Positions 20,591-32,070 of a DNA stretch of 64,000 bases are shown here, piece by piece. The notes under the pieces are model-generated. The model was given only the letters and a program-made list of their open reading frames with translations, was not told the DNA's origin and searched no databases. The position numbers and the translations under genes are program-made. Numbering within the stretch: position 1 is the stretch's first letter; every line of letters begins with the position of its first letter. The DNA is from Progne subis subis (taxonomy: Eukaryota; Chordata; Aves; Passeriformes; Hirundinidae): assembly GCA_022316685.1 (NCBI GenBank), contig JAKJHU010000065.1, positions 1,854,322 through 1,918,321 of the forward strand. The letters are read 5' to 3'.

Positions 20591-20765
20591 CGTCGCATCT
20601 CATTTAACTTCCGTATTCCAAAATAGCAGAACGCCAGGACCAGTGGCACAGTGAGCAGTGTCACTACTGTGCCTATCATGCAGGACCTACGCACATCCTG
20701 GGGGCAGACAATTCTTGGGAGGCGCACTGGATCCTCGGTATTTATTTCTGGTTCACTGAGGACGT
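20591..20765 (-). CDS. Transmembrane exon of the minus copy, unrelated in sequence to the other copies
   Basis: A 175-bp exon, phase 1 in and phase 2 out. The juxtamembrane part starts DVLSEPEINTEDPVRLPR and has two cysteines (IVCPQDVRRSC). A hydrophobic helix (MIGTVVTLLTVPLVLAFCYF) and a basic anchor GIRKLNEMR follow. The upstream intron matches that of 12033 at about 45 of 50 bases, while the exons cannot be aligned. Confidence 0.7.
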
Positions 20766-23700
20766 CTGAGAAATCAATGGGGAGAGTGAGCCCGGGCTGT
20801 GCCCCACTGCTGAGCTGGCAGCACGGTGGACACAGCCAGGACGTTCTCTGTTTCCCCCAGAGCTGGGCCCTGCAGGCACCTTGCCGCCCCTGGGCACAGG
20901 CTGTGCTCCCCAACAAAGCCCAGAAGGCCGTGAGGAGAGCCCGGGGGCAGCGCAGCTCTTTGGGCAGTGGCTCCTTCGAGGGACACGGGCCAAGGCCATC
21001 TCTGAGCAGCCACAGCCACCCCCGACCCTCTGTGCCCTGGGACAGCTCCCCCAGCCCAAGGGGACACAGCCAGGCGCTCTCAGGGCACTCTGGAGCCCTG
21101 CTCTGCCCCTCTGCCCCTTCCCCACCATGGGCACCCCTTGCAGCCCTCCCAGGTTTCGGGCCGTGTCTCCCACGGAGGGAGCCCAGCAGGACTGCTCAGC
21201 CTAACTGAGCCTGGCACAGCAATCACCTTCTGTGGCGCTGTCTGGCACCTCCTCACTTCGTGTGCCAGGGGCTGGAATGGAGCCACTGCTTCCACCAGAA
21301 AGTGTTGACTTCAGTAAAACCTTCTGCTCCATTTCTGGAGAAAGGAAGCAGCACAGATGGATCAGATGGTATCATTCCCCATGTGGGAAGGGGCATCTTC
21401 AGGAAGTAATACATCTCAACGACAAGGATAAGGACCAGGAAAAGGCAAAGGCGTTTGTCACTGCCACGGAGATTCTCCCTCCTCCAAACAGCCACCCTTC
21501 CTGATCTATCCCGAGAGAGGGAAATTGCAGGGATGCCTTCCTGCAGAGCCTGGGGAGAAGCTGCAGCCAGGCCAGGCTGGGAAACAGCCCTGCAGGGTGG
21601 GAAAGCAGCAGTGGGGCAGCCAGGCTGCCATGGATCCCTTCCCACTCTGCCGGGCCTGGCGTGTCCAGATGTGCAGAGAAAGGCCCCGGCTGCTGAGCCT
21701 CAGGAGAAGGCTCAGGGACATGCACACACCTTGCTGCCTCTTCTGTTCACTCAGGATTGAGTCCAGTTGTTTGGATTCCTCCAGGGACGTACTGTCTCCT
21801 CTAGGTTTGTACCTCCCTCCAAGAGGACCTTAATGGAAAGTATTTGCATTTTCGCATAAACGAATCCCACAAAGCCAGAGCTCAGCCTGTCGGATTAGCA
21901 GGGACACACTACTCACTCCTGCCATGGGAGCTAGGTGTGTGTGCAACATCCAGCCCAGGAGCTGGAGAATGCCTCCCTGCAGACACACCTCTAACTCAAC
22001 AGGCACAGAAACTTCTGTCACCCAATTCCTGCCAGGTTGTCAATGATAAATCTCTGAGGTGAAATTGAGAATTTACTTGGAAAAGCTCCAAAGGGATTCC
22101 TCCAAAGCATCTTCCATACCAGCTGCAGGAGAAGCCACCTCTGCACCCTGATCTAGAAGGGAGCACAGGTGAGAACCATTTCCATGTGAGCTGGGATCCC
22201 CCTCTGCCTTAGGGAACTGGGCACTGCCAGGGGGTCGGGGAAGGCCTGTGGGAGGCAGATGTCCATGGAGAGGGCCAAAGGTGCCCAGGGGCCTGGGGAG
22301 CTCTGGGCTGGCTCAGCTCACTCTCCACTCTCTTCCGTTGCCCTGTGCAACATCCCAGGAGGGCAAACACTACCAAATAGCAGAGGTGGCAGCTCAAGCC
22401 TCAGCAGTGCCCAGGCCCAGAGGCACAGCAATTACCTCCTGTGACGGTGCCTGGCATGGCCTCCCTTCCTGCAGCAGGGGCTGCCTTTGAACCACTGCTT
22501 CCTCCAGGAAATGCTGCTTTCAGCACAGCTTTTTGGTTCACCTCTGGAGAAAGGAAGAAGCACAGCTGGATCAGATGGAGCTGTACCCCTTTCAAGGAGG
22601 TGGCATCTTGAGGAGGCAATACTGGTCAAAGTCATGCCTAAGGGTCATGAAATCATATAAACTTTTAGGGTTGGCCAGAGCCCTCCCTCCTCCAAACTGA
22701 TGCCATTCCTGAACTGCCCAGAGACTGTGAAACTGCAGGGGCTCTCAGGGTGTGCATGGCCCATGGGGCAGTTTGGGCTCCCTGTCAGCTGATGCCAAAT
22801 GCCTTCCTGCAGAGCCTGGGGAGAAGCTGCAGCCAGGCCGGGCTGGGAAACAGCTCTGCAGGGTGGGAGAGCAGCAGCGGGGCAGCCAGGCTGCCATGGA
22901 TCCCTTCCCGCTGGGCCGGGCCTGGCGTGTCCAGATGTGCAGAGAAAGGCCCCGGCTGCTGAGCCTCAGGAGAAGGCTCAGGGACGTGCACTCACCACGC
23001 TGTGTCTCCAGTTCACTCAGAATCTGATCAGGAAGTTCAGAAGGCTTCAGAGTTCTATTTTCTCCTGTAGCTTGGCTCTTTCCTTTTGGAGGAGCTTAAG
23101 AGAAAGTATTTCAATTACTCAGGAATGGATCCCACAAAGCCAGTGCTCAACCGCTGGAGTCAGCAGGGACACACTACTCACCCCTGCGATAGGAGCTGGG
23201 CTTGTGTGCAGCAACCAGCAAAGGAGCTGGAGAATTCCTCCCTGCAGACACACCTGTAACTCAACATTCAGAGAAGCTTCTGTCACCTCTGCTGATGTGC
23301 ACGGGCAGCACTGAGGCGCAGGAGCAGTGAGGGGATCGTGTAGGGTGAGGGCACACACGGGCATGGCTCTGTCCTGGCACCTGCAGCGATGGCCCCTGGT
23401 CGAGCTGTGGGCTCTGAGCTGGCAGCTCTGCCAGGGGGAAAGGCCTTGACCTACCCTCAGCCTCTCCCAGAGGCTCAATAATGGATATGGGTTGGAAATC
23501 CAGATCACCTTCATCAATGGGATCACCTTCACCAACAGGTTCATCTGCAGAGAAAGGACAGAACAGCTCCTGTGGCACTGCTGAAGATTCCCCTTTAGGC
23601 CGCAGTGGCAGTGAGTGCCCTTGGGTGATTGGTGCCCTCCCAGGCACTCCCTCATCCCTGCTTTCCACTCAGGAGCAGGGACAGAGGAAAGCATGCCTGC

Positions 23701-26417
23701 AGCGGCCCCACACTGGGATGGAAGGAGCCCCTTGTGGGACAGCCAGGGGAGAAAGGAGTCCCTGGAGCTGCCAGCAGCTCTGAACTCAGCCCCAGGCAGG
23801 GACAGGGCTTGGCAGTGGCAGTGGGAGCAGCTCAGGCTCCCTGGGGCTGGCAAAGGAGCAGCACAAGGCAGAGCCCTGGGACACAGCCCTGGGCCAGGCC
23901 CCTTCCCTCTCTGCTCTTCTCCGTGGCTGCACAGAGCACACGGAAGGACGCCCTGGCACTGCACATGGGAAGAGCAGTGACAGCTAAATAAATGCTCCTT
24001 CCTCCCACTGACAGCCATCCTGGGGATCACTGTTGGGCACAAGAGGAGGAAGTTCCAGGGCAAGATTTCCAGAATCCATCAAACTTCAGAGATCTTAAGG
24101 GAAATGACACACGTATCTTACTCTGGATGATGATTACATTTAGACAATGATTACTGTGTTAGGAAAGGGTTGCTGATAACATACCTTCACCAAGAGCCAA
24201 GATGCTTAATCCTTTGTTTACCAGCATTTCCAAATGAAGCAAGTTGGGATCCAAATCTAGAAGGGAGCAAAGATGAGGACCATTCCACGTTGTGCTGGGA
24301 TAGGGAAATGAGCACTGCAAGGGTGTCAGGTAATGCTGTGTGCCCACACTGCCAAGCTGCAGAGATGGCAGCTCAAGCCTCAGCAGGGCCCAGGCTCAGA
24401 GGCACACCAATTACCTCCTGTGATTATGCCTGGCATGGCCTCCCTTCCTGCAGCAGAGGCTGGCTTTGAGTCACTGCTTCCTCTGGGAAATCTCGCCTTC
24501 AGCATGTTGTGTCCTTGCATCACTAGAGAAAGGAAGAGACACAGCTGGATTAGACGGAAACATTTGCCATGGGGGAGTAGGAATCCACAGGAGGCAATGC
24601 TTGTCAGAGACATTGATAAGCATCAGGAAAAGGCAGAAACTCTGGGGACTGGACCAGAGCCCTCCCTCGTCCAAAGAGGTGCCCCACTTGGGCTGCTGGG
24701 ACACAGGGAAAGTGCAGGGGCTCTCAGGGTGTGCATGGCCCATGGGGCAGTTTGGGCTCCCTGTCAGCTGATGCCAAATGCCTTCCTGCAGAGCCTGGGG
24801 AGAAGCTGCAGCCAGGCCAGGCTGGGAAACAGCCCTGCAGGGTGGGAAAGCAGCAGCGGGGCAGCCAGGCTGCCATGGATCCCTTCCCTCTGTGCCGGGC
24901 CTGGCGTGTCCAGATGTGCAGAGAAAGGCCCCTGCTGCTGAGCCTCAGGAGAAGGCTCAGGGACATGCACTCACCTTGTTGTCCCTGCAGCATTTCCTTC
25001 AGCATTTGCCGCATGGGTTTGGATGGCTCCTGGGCTTTCTTGGGTCCTGTAGCTCTGTATTTCCCTGTCGGAGGACCTTAGAGCAAAGAGTTTCCATTTG
25101 CCAGGAATGGATCCCACAAAGCCAGTGCTCAGCCTGTGGGCTCAGCAGGAACACACTACTCACCCCTGCCATGGGAGCTGGGCTTGTGTGCAGCAACCAG
25201 CAAAGGAGCTGGAGAATTCCTCCCTGCAGACACACCTGTAACTCAACATTCAGAGAAGCTTCTGTCGCCTCTGCTGATGTGCACGGGCAGCACTGAGGCG
25301 CAGGAGCAGTGAGGGGATCGTGCAGGGCAAGGGCACACACGGGCACGGCTCTGTCCTGGCACCTGCAGCAATGGCCCCTGGCCGAGCTGTGGGCTCTGAG
25401 CTGGCAGCTCTGCCAGGGGGAAATGCTTGACCTACCCTCAGCATCTCCCAGAGGCTCCGTCTTGGACATGGGCTGGGAATCCAGATCACCTTCAACCACA
25501 GGCTTGACTGCAAAGAAAGGCAGGACAGAAGAGATCCCATGGAGCTCCTGTAGGAGATCCCGAGGCTCCCAGGGGCTGGCAAAGGAGCAGCAAAATGCAC
25601 AGCCCCGGGGCACAGCCCTGGGCCAGGCCCTTCCCTCTCTGCTCCTTTGCGTAGCTGCACAGAGCACACGGAAGGACACCCTGGCACTGCACACGGGAAG
25701 AGCAGTGACAGCTAAATGCTCCTTCCTCCCACTGACAGCCATCCTGGGGATCACTCAGGCCTCCAGAAGGGAGCAGGGCAAGGTTTCCAGAACCCTTCAG
25801 CCCTGAGATCATGTTAAGGGAAATGGCACATGGGTGAGCTCTTGCCGCACTGACACTGATTATATACTCAGGAGTGGAGTATAGAGAACTTGCCTTCAGC
25901 ATTCTCCAAGAGTTTCCAGCCATCATCCAACAGGGCATCCAGAGAATCCATGTCACGTTCCCAATCTAGAAGGGAGCACAGATGAGAACCATTTCCATGT
26001 GAGCTGGGATCCCCCTCTGCCTTAGGGAACTGGGCACTGCCAGGGGGTCGGGGAAGGCCGTGGGAGGCAGATGTCCATGGAGGGGACCAAAGCTGCCCAG
26101 GGGCCTGGGGAGCTCTGGACTGGCTCTGCTCACTCTGCACACTCTTTGCAGGCCCTGTGCAACATCCCTGCAGGGGTGGCTGGAGCAGCCCAGGGCCCCT
26201 GGAGCTTTCTCATTTCCACAGAGGAAACCCTCCCTAAAGACCTGTGGAAAACCATCCCCAAGGCTTCCCAGGGAGAAGGGAGCGCTGTCCCGGGAAAGGG
26301 GATCCAGGCTGCCGGCTCACCTGCTCCCTGCGCTCGCCATGGAGCAGCCTGGGCAGTCCTGGCAGGCAGGGCCACAGCCAGGAGGAGCAGGAGGATCAGG
26401 CGCAGAGCAAGGGCCAT
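20591..26417 (-). CDS. Array gene, minus copy: three-cassette putative type I membrane protein, open through the membrane segment
   Basis: Family not recognised. The coding order on the minus strand is the signal exon (26417-26321); cassette 1 a 25965-25894, b 25507-25436, c 25076-24975, d 24522-24415; cassette 2 a 24256-24185, b 23544-23455, c 23094-22996, d 22543-22436; cassette 3 a short exon 22152-22120, no b, c 21828-21730, d 21334-21227; then the transmembrane exon 20765-20591. All junctions are in phase, giving about 411 residues: a cleavable signal peptide (MALALRLILLLLLAVALPA), a cysteine-free acidic/Ser-rich ectodomain, and one membrane helix. The membrane exon ends in phase 2 at a good donor (gtaagt), so a tail exon should follow, but similarity to other copies ends at about 20326 before the tail exon. 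If splicing fails, a TAA directly after the donor would end the protein three residues past the anchor. Confidence 0.65.
21227..22152 (-). CDS. Cassette 3 of the minus copy (short a?, c, d)
   Basis: Exons: c 21828-21730 (GPLGGRYKPRGDSTSLEESK) and d 21334-21227 (EMEQKVLLKSTLSGGSS) are clear. Exon b is missing. At the position of exon a, an acceptor at 22153 is followed by DQGAEVASPAA and a possible donor gtatgg, giving a 33-bp phase 1-1 exon (22152-22120). Reading on instead gives a stop near 22073. The short exon is a guess. Confidence 0.5.
22436..24256 (-). CDS. Cassette 2 of the minus copy (a, b, c, d), divergent
   Basis: Exons: a 24256-24185 (DLDPNLLHLEMLVNKGLSIL), b 23544-23455 (90 bp; an internal 18-bp addition repeats the GEGD/DEGD motif), c 23094-22996 (APPKGKSQATGENRTLKPS) and d 22543-22436 (EVNQKAVLKAAFPGGSS). 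Exon a here has a canonical GT donor (gtatgt), where the full-length a exons of the other cassettes use GC. The a-b intron carries about 300 bp absent from other cassettes, and the d-a intron is only about 160 bp. Confidence 0.6.
24415..25965 (-). CDS. Cassette 1 of the minus copy (a, b, c, d)
   Basis: Exons: a 25965-25894 (DWERDMDSLDALLDDGWKLL; GC donor), b 25507-25436 (VKPVVEGDLDSQPMSKT), c 25076-24975 (GPPTGKYRATGPKKAQ, then the MLKEMLQGQQ helix) and d 24522-24415 (VMQGHNMLKARFPRGSS). Exon a looks mosaic: its first third matches a3/a4 and its middle matches a1/a5. This suggests gene conversion or recombination within exons. Confidence 0.65.
26321..26417 (-). CDS. Signal-peptide exon of the minus copy
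   Basis: The ATG is at 26417-26415 and the exon ends in phase 1 at a GTGAGC donor. It encodes MALALRL, a six-leucine/isoleucine core and AVALPARTAQA, a textbook signal peptide with probable cleavage near TAQA/APW. The 5' context GAGGCACC before the ATG is acceptable for initiation. Confidence 0.75.
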
Positions 26418-26562
26418 GGTGCCTCGCCCTCTGCCAGTCCTGCAGCTTGACAACACTGTCTCAAATGTCAGCACCGCTGCTGCCGCCGCCGATGCTGCCA
26501 CTGCAGTTGTGGTCAAGGACCGACTGCATGGTCCCTGTTGTGCTGTGCAACCACGAGGCTCT

Positions 26563-26675
26563 TGGACCTCTGTGACCTCAGAGCCTTCTGTGATCTCAGA
26601 GCCCTGCTGTGACATCAGAGCCCCGCTGTGAACTCAGAGCCTTTTGTGAACTCAGAGCCCTGTTGTGACCTCATG
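26563..26675 (-). repeat. Minisatellite upstream of the minus copy
   Basis: About six tandem units of 18-19 bp with TGAGGTCA, TGAGATCA, TGATGTCA or TGAGTTCA (minus-strand reading). It corresponds to 828-925 upstream of the plus copy. Confidence 0.7.
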
Positions 26676-27078
26676 GCCTTAGCCGTACCCCCAGAGTGTA
26701 CCCCCAGCTGTACTAATGGACTGCCTTCATTGTAGATATTTGTCTTCATGAAAGGGCCATGGCTGAACAGAACCTTTGTTTTGCCTGCTGACATTGCTGC
26801 TCAGGCCGTGCCCCTGGACATGTTCTTGATGGCTTGCCTCTTTTTGGGGCCATGCCACTGGAGGAGGTGCAGGCCCAGGTGATTCCACTGAAGGAAATGT
26901 GCCCTCAGCCCAGGGATGCTCAGCATGGGCTCCCCCAGCCCCTCGGGGCCCCGCCGCTGGTCACAGCAGCCCCTGCCTGGCTGCCTGTCCACACCGTGGG
27001 CATCCACGGCTGCTCCCAGACATGGAGCTCAGCCAGGGCTGGTGCCCTGTGGGCTTTGCTGGGGGTAGCACACTATCA
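26676..27078 (-). promoter_or_regulatory. Conserved 5' flank of the minus copy
   Basis: The reverse complement matches about 430-827, the 5' flank of the plus copy. Between a poly(A) signal of one copy and the signal exon of the next there are only about 700 bp, so the promoter should lie here or in the minisatellite. I see no convincing TATA box. Confidence 0.45.
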
Positions 27079-28478
27079 TGTGTTGGCACAGGTTTGTTTC
27101 TAGTTATAGAGAAATGTGGAACGTTTTTCCCTGCCAGGATGTTAGGGCTGCTTTGTTAGGGGGGAGGACGGGGACCTATCAGAAATCTAGCCAAGGTATT
27201 GGCAGCTAGTTTGACCAATAGAAATGCCAAATGCCACTTTGGGAAGCACACATTTAAAACCCTCATCTCCAGCGGATCGCTCTCTTTCTTTTGAGATGGC
27301 CATGAGGTAACTTTGTGGGCGTCAGGGGGGCCCGGGTCGCGCCCCGCTGCCCTCTGGGCGGCCGAGCCGGGCCCGGCCAGGCCTCCGGGAGCTGCTGCCG
27401 CCTGAGGGGAGCTGCTGCCGCATGAGGGGAGCTGCTGCCCGGGCTGGGCCTCTTGCTCTCGGCTGCCGGCGGGAGAGAGGGGAGAGCAGCCCAGCAATGC
27501 CACCTGCTTACAGCTTTGTGGCAGCTCCGAGCCGGGCCACCCTGGATGAGACCGAGGTGTGGAAGAAAGGACTTCTGCCAGTTTCCCTTATCAGCACAGT
27601 TTTTCATTTCTACAGCCCTGCAGCCCGGAGCAGAGGGCACATGGCCACTGCAGGCCTGGGCGGATTTAACCCGTTCCTAGCAACATGGAGCTTCTAAAGC
27701 ACAACCCTTCCTTGAGAGAGACAAGAAAGGAAACAGAGGTTATGTAGAACAGACATTGCCTAAAATCAGTGGATTAGAAGTGAAAGAACTGAAAATACTA
27801 TTGGAATCGTAGTGAAGAAGTGGACATTTTTAAGCAGACTTCTCTGGGGGAAACTATAGAGAAATGGACTGTTCTTTGTAGCATCTTAATGTTGTTGGGG
27901 AAAACGCTAATTCTAATCAAAAGTGAGGACTGATGTGACTGAGATTTGATTGAGAACTTTAAAGCCCTGGCTCCTGGGTTAAAAGGAGATCTCAGCTTTT
28001 GAGACAAAGATGATTTTAGACTGGAAGTAGTAAACAGAACCCCAGATACACCGAGAGGCCTTGCTGATAGAACATCAAAGTCTGCAGAAACTGCGGGTGG
28101 TTGCAGATGTGTGACATTAAGAGCCACTGGACTATTTTGTCTTGTAGCAAATGCCTCCATGAAACTCTAGAGAGACTCTTCTCCTAAAGTAATGAATGAT
28201 TATGTTTAAATGGTGAAACTGACTGAAAATCACAAGTTGTGTCTTTCTATGTTGTTTTGTAAGAAAGTTAATAGTGTGTAGGGGAAGGGAAGAGTGTTTT
28301 GAAATTTCATTCTGTTTTAGTTTGGGTTTTCCTCTTCCCAACTTTCTTCCTTTTCTTTTTTAACTCTTCTAGTGTGTGTTAATAAAACTAATTTGTTCAG
28401 TTTTAAAGCTTGAGCCTGCTTTGCTTTTTCTCCTAATCTCTCTCCCACAGAAAAAAATAATAAACACTAAATTTGGCA
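27079..28478 (+). mobile_element. Long LTR, about 1.4 kb, relative of 13691-14764
   Basis: It starts TGTGTTGGCACAGG and ends CTAAATTTGGCA. ATCA lies on both sides (a possible 4-bp duplication). Compared with the other copy it has about 330 bp more, including a CpG-rich block at 27290-27480 with three tandem units around GGAGCTGCTGCCG. It separates the 3' fragment at 28541 from the flank of the next gene. Confidence 0.6.
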
Positions 28479-28540
28479 ATCAGAATTTAGCGCACGCAAA
28501 ACCACTGCACACGTGGACACGTGGATGACAGCTCCAGCTC

Positions 28541-28546
28541 TTTATT
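28541..28546 (-). promoter_or_regulatory. Poly(A) signal of the 3' fragment copy
   Basis: AATAAA on the minus strand, about 150 bp after the stop codon at 28694-28696. This fixes what the 3' end of a family member looks like. Confidence 0.65.
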
Positions 28547-28693
28547 GGAACAGAAGAGCTGACCTTGGAACTCTCAGCCCAGGTTCAGTTGAGTACTACC
28601 AGATCCTTTCCCGGGGGTTTTGCCCTCAGCCCTGGATGGAGGGCTGGGCCTGTGGCCTCAAAGCACCGCAGAGCTTGGAGGTGCAAATGTAAA

Positions 28694-29776
28694 CTAGTCA
28701 GACTCAGAGCTGCTTCTGTAGCTCTTCAGGCTGTAGAGGTCTCTGAACCAGTCACTAGCGTTCAGTTTTTCTTCAAGGATGTGCCTGTGGAGAGAGGAGT
28801 GTCTGAGGCCCCAGCTGCGGTGGCACACAGGGTCCCTCCTGCACAGCAGGGCACAGGGCTGGCACGGCTCCCCAGCACGGCCGGAGCTGCTGGCACACCT
28901 TGGCCCAGCTGCACGGCTGCCCCTCGAGGCCCCGGCGAGCAGGGGATGGCTCTGGGCAGGGGCCCTGGCCAGGAGCGGGCCCCAGAGCGCCTCTGCCTTG
29001 CCAGGCCAAGCTGGTGCCCGCTCTTTCTCCTCCCCACCTTGCTTTGCCTCTGCCCGCTGCTGCTGGGGCTGCTCTTGGCCGGGCAGCCTCCGTGGGAGCC
29101 AGCACTGGCTGCAGCCCCAGCGGGCTCCCCAGGACAAGAGCAGCAATTAAAATCCCAATTAAAGCACTGGGCTGGAGGAGAACCCTCAGCAGAGTTATTT
29201 GTCCAAGCACTGACTATCCACAACTCCACAGCAGCCTCACTGGGAATGTTCCCTGGCTATCAACAGCCTTTAAAGGAAGCTGTTTGAGGCAGAGATCAGC
29301 AAAACACTCACCATTTTCTCTTCCAGCAATACCAGATTCCAGCACAGCACAACATGATAACTAGTTCCCCACTCAACACAATGGCCATTAATTCAAGCAG
29401 ACAGAGTGTTCCCTGACAGAGACCACTTCCAATGCTCTTCCGGGAATGGGGAACACGCGCTGTGGTGCCGGCTGCATCTGTGGGAGCAATGGGGAGTGTG
29501 AGCCCGGGCTGTGCCCCACTGCTGAGCTGGCAGCACGGTGGACACGGCCAGGACATTCTCTGTTTCCCCCAGAGCTGGGCCCTGCAGGCACCTTGCTGCC
29601 CCTGGGCACAGGCTGTGCTCCCCAACAAAGCCCAGAGGGCCTTGAGGAGAGCCCGGGGGCAGCGCAGCTCTTTGGGCAGTGGCTCCTTCGAGGGACACGG
29701 GCCAAGGCCATCCCTGAGCAGCCACTGCCACCCCCGACCCTCCCTGCCCTGGGACAGTTCTGCCAGCCCGAGGGGA
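28694..29776 (-). pseudogene. 3' fragment of a third array copy (membrane and tail exons)
   Basis: Transmembrane exon 29477-29312 (166 bp; DAAGTTARVPHSRK..., hydrophobic LLELMAIVLSGELVIMLCC, anchor YCWKRK) and tail exon 28784-28694. They join in phase 2 to give a tail WHILEEKLNASDWFRDLYS ending SSSESD and a TAG stop. Similarity to the other copies stops at about 29776, inside the intron before the membrane exon, so no cassettes or signal exon are attached. The exons themselves are intact; the copy is a remnant unless joined to exons elsewhere. Confidence 0.65.
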
Positions 29777-31739
29777 CAGCTCATCAAGAAGTCTACAGCC
29801 AGGAAAGAGATTGTCCCAGGAATTGTGTGCTGCTTTTCTTCTTGGTCCCAGAAACATCCCTCAGACTGCTGTAGATGCTTGCACATGGTCCTCATAACGT
29901 TTTTGAGTCTGCACTCAGAAATTTTGCAACAAATCCACCAATAAATTGCAGGTTACCTCTGTGAATTGCACACTACAGTTTCCTTCATTTATTCCCAACA
30001 CCTGGACTTTCCTGTATATAGTAATGATCTTGAGGGTCTCTGGCTCTTTTCAGTGATTTTTTTTTTTTTTTTTTTGTACTGAGACAGATGGAACAGACTT
30101 TTTGTTTTTAGTTTTGACAAGTCTGGTTTTTTTCGTTGTTCTTTTTTTTCTTAACATGATTGTTTACTTATAAATCCACATGTAGACTTTTTTTTCTTTT
30201 TTTGTTCCTGCCAGTCTGAGATTGCTGCTGCTCCCCAGATCAGTGAGGGGGAAGGTCACAGGAGTAGGAGGTCTCCAGATTCACTGAGACTTTTGTGTCC
30301 AGTTTCCAAAAGCTGCCAGCAGTACTTCTCTGAGGCCTGCAGGTCCTGGGACCTTGCCCTCAGAGTACATAAAAGCTTTAGGGTGGCTGTACCATGAGCT
30401 CACGTTCCCCATCCCTCTCTCCCTGTGCAGTCTGATACAGCCTGTGTGTTTTGACTTTATATCACAGAAGCATGAAGCAAGTAGTTGATATAACCCTCTT
30501 TTTGTAGGAGGAGATGATTATTGAAGAGTATGTCCTGAAGCAAAAATTTGAGAATAATATCCTGAGAAAATCATAGGTAGATCAAACTCTGAGTCCTGCT
30601 GTCATCAGAGTCAGGCATGTGGGAGGTCTGAGGTTCCCTTTGGCTGGGGAGGAGATGCCCCAGCCAGTGTGGCATTGCTACACAGAGCTGTTGGTCCAAC
30701 CCCAACCCAGCTCTGTGTGTTGCCCCTGTGCCAGCAGGTAACCCCACCGGTAACCAGCCCGTGCCTCCTTACCTTTGTAGGCTGTTCTGCTTCCTGGCCT
30801 TGCCATCTCCTGGCAGGTACATTGCTGACAAAGCAGTGGGGCACAGGTCTCTGCCTGCTTGCTGACAGGGTTACAAAATGGATTTCAGAACCAAACCCAT
30901 TCCACAAATTAGATATGGAAATCCTTGGGATTGCCTGTGTGTTTAAAAGCACTGAGGAAAAGGGCTTTAGCAAGAGGGAGGGACAGCTGAAGCTGGGAAT
31001 TGTCCCTCAGGCTCCTGGTGCTTCCCAGGGAACATCTGTGCTCCACTGCCTTGGGCTCTGCTTCCAGGAGGCACTTCCAGCCCTATTGCTAGACCAGAAG
31101 ACTGGGGATAGCAGGGGAGACCAGGGAACTGAGAGAACAAGGAAGAGGAGAGGAGCAGATACTGGAGCAGAATTTTTTTTTTTTTTTTTTTTAAATTTTT
31201 TTTTTTTTTTTTTTTTTGCAGGTTGCTCATGGAAGCAGCCCTCCAGTTAGGGCAGTGAGTGGGGAGAGTATCCTCAGACCCCAGGTGTATTACTGTGCTT
31301 GCTGCAACACTTGGCTCAGCCGGGCCAAGGAACAGTTCACTGTTCTCTACTGTGTCAGCCAGCAGCCTGCCCTTCATGGATTTGTGTTTTGTTTTGGGGC
31401 CGCACTGTCCATCCTGCTGATGGCCCTGGGTTTCAGCAGCCAGGCTGTAGCTGGAAAACTGCCCTTGTAGCTAAGTTGGAAGGACTAGTAGCCCGTGCCC
31501 AGAGGCCAGACAACCCCCTCGCTCTCATCCCTCAGAGCCCATTTGTGAGCCTGTAATGTGCTGACCGTGATAGAGGGGAGCTCCCATAATGAGGGAACCT
31601 TTCCATCATTACCTGTAGCCATTAAGGGGAGGATCTTGTGTTTGTCAGTACTGGAATCTGTCACTCTTCTGCCTCATGAGCTGTTGATAGCAGCACTTGA
31701 GGAGGTCAGTAATCCTCCAGGAAGTGAGTGATACAGCCT

Positions 31740-32070
31740 GGCTGACACAGACACAACTGATGCCGAATGGTTTCAAGCATCAGCACTTTATTATTCCCCA
31801 GTACAGCCTTTTATATCCTTCTCACACTCCTAAAACCTGCATGCCCTTTTTTCTCTTTTGTGATTGGTCAATACACATCAACATTCCATGCTTCTTTTTC
31901 CTTCAATGCTGTTCACCTGTCTTACACAGCTGCAATTTACGGGGGGGCGAGATTATATATGGAGATAATGCCTGCAGCATTATTGCTATTCTTTTACAAT
32001 CCATTCTCCCACACCTGGCCTTTGACTGAGCCTGCTCAAACAGGCCTAGTTCTTATATTTGACGGGCTTT
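31740..32070 (-). mobile_element. LTR-like fragment
   Basis: On the minus strand it has AATAAAGTGCTGATGC near its end followed by GACACAGCCAGG, an LTR-like R/U5 arrangement. Boundaries are approximate. Confidence 0.4.

Noticed and set aside
30669..31250. 193-codon open frame ending in a run of phenylalanines.
   Set aside because: The run is a poly-T tract; there is no similarity to a known protein, no splice context and no neighbour in phase.
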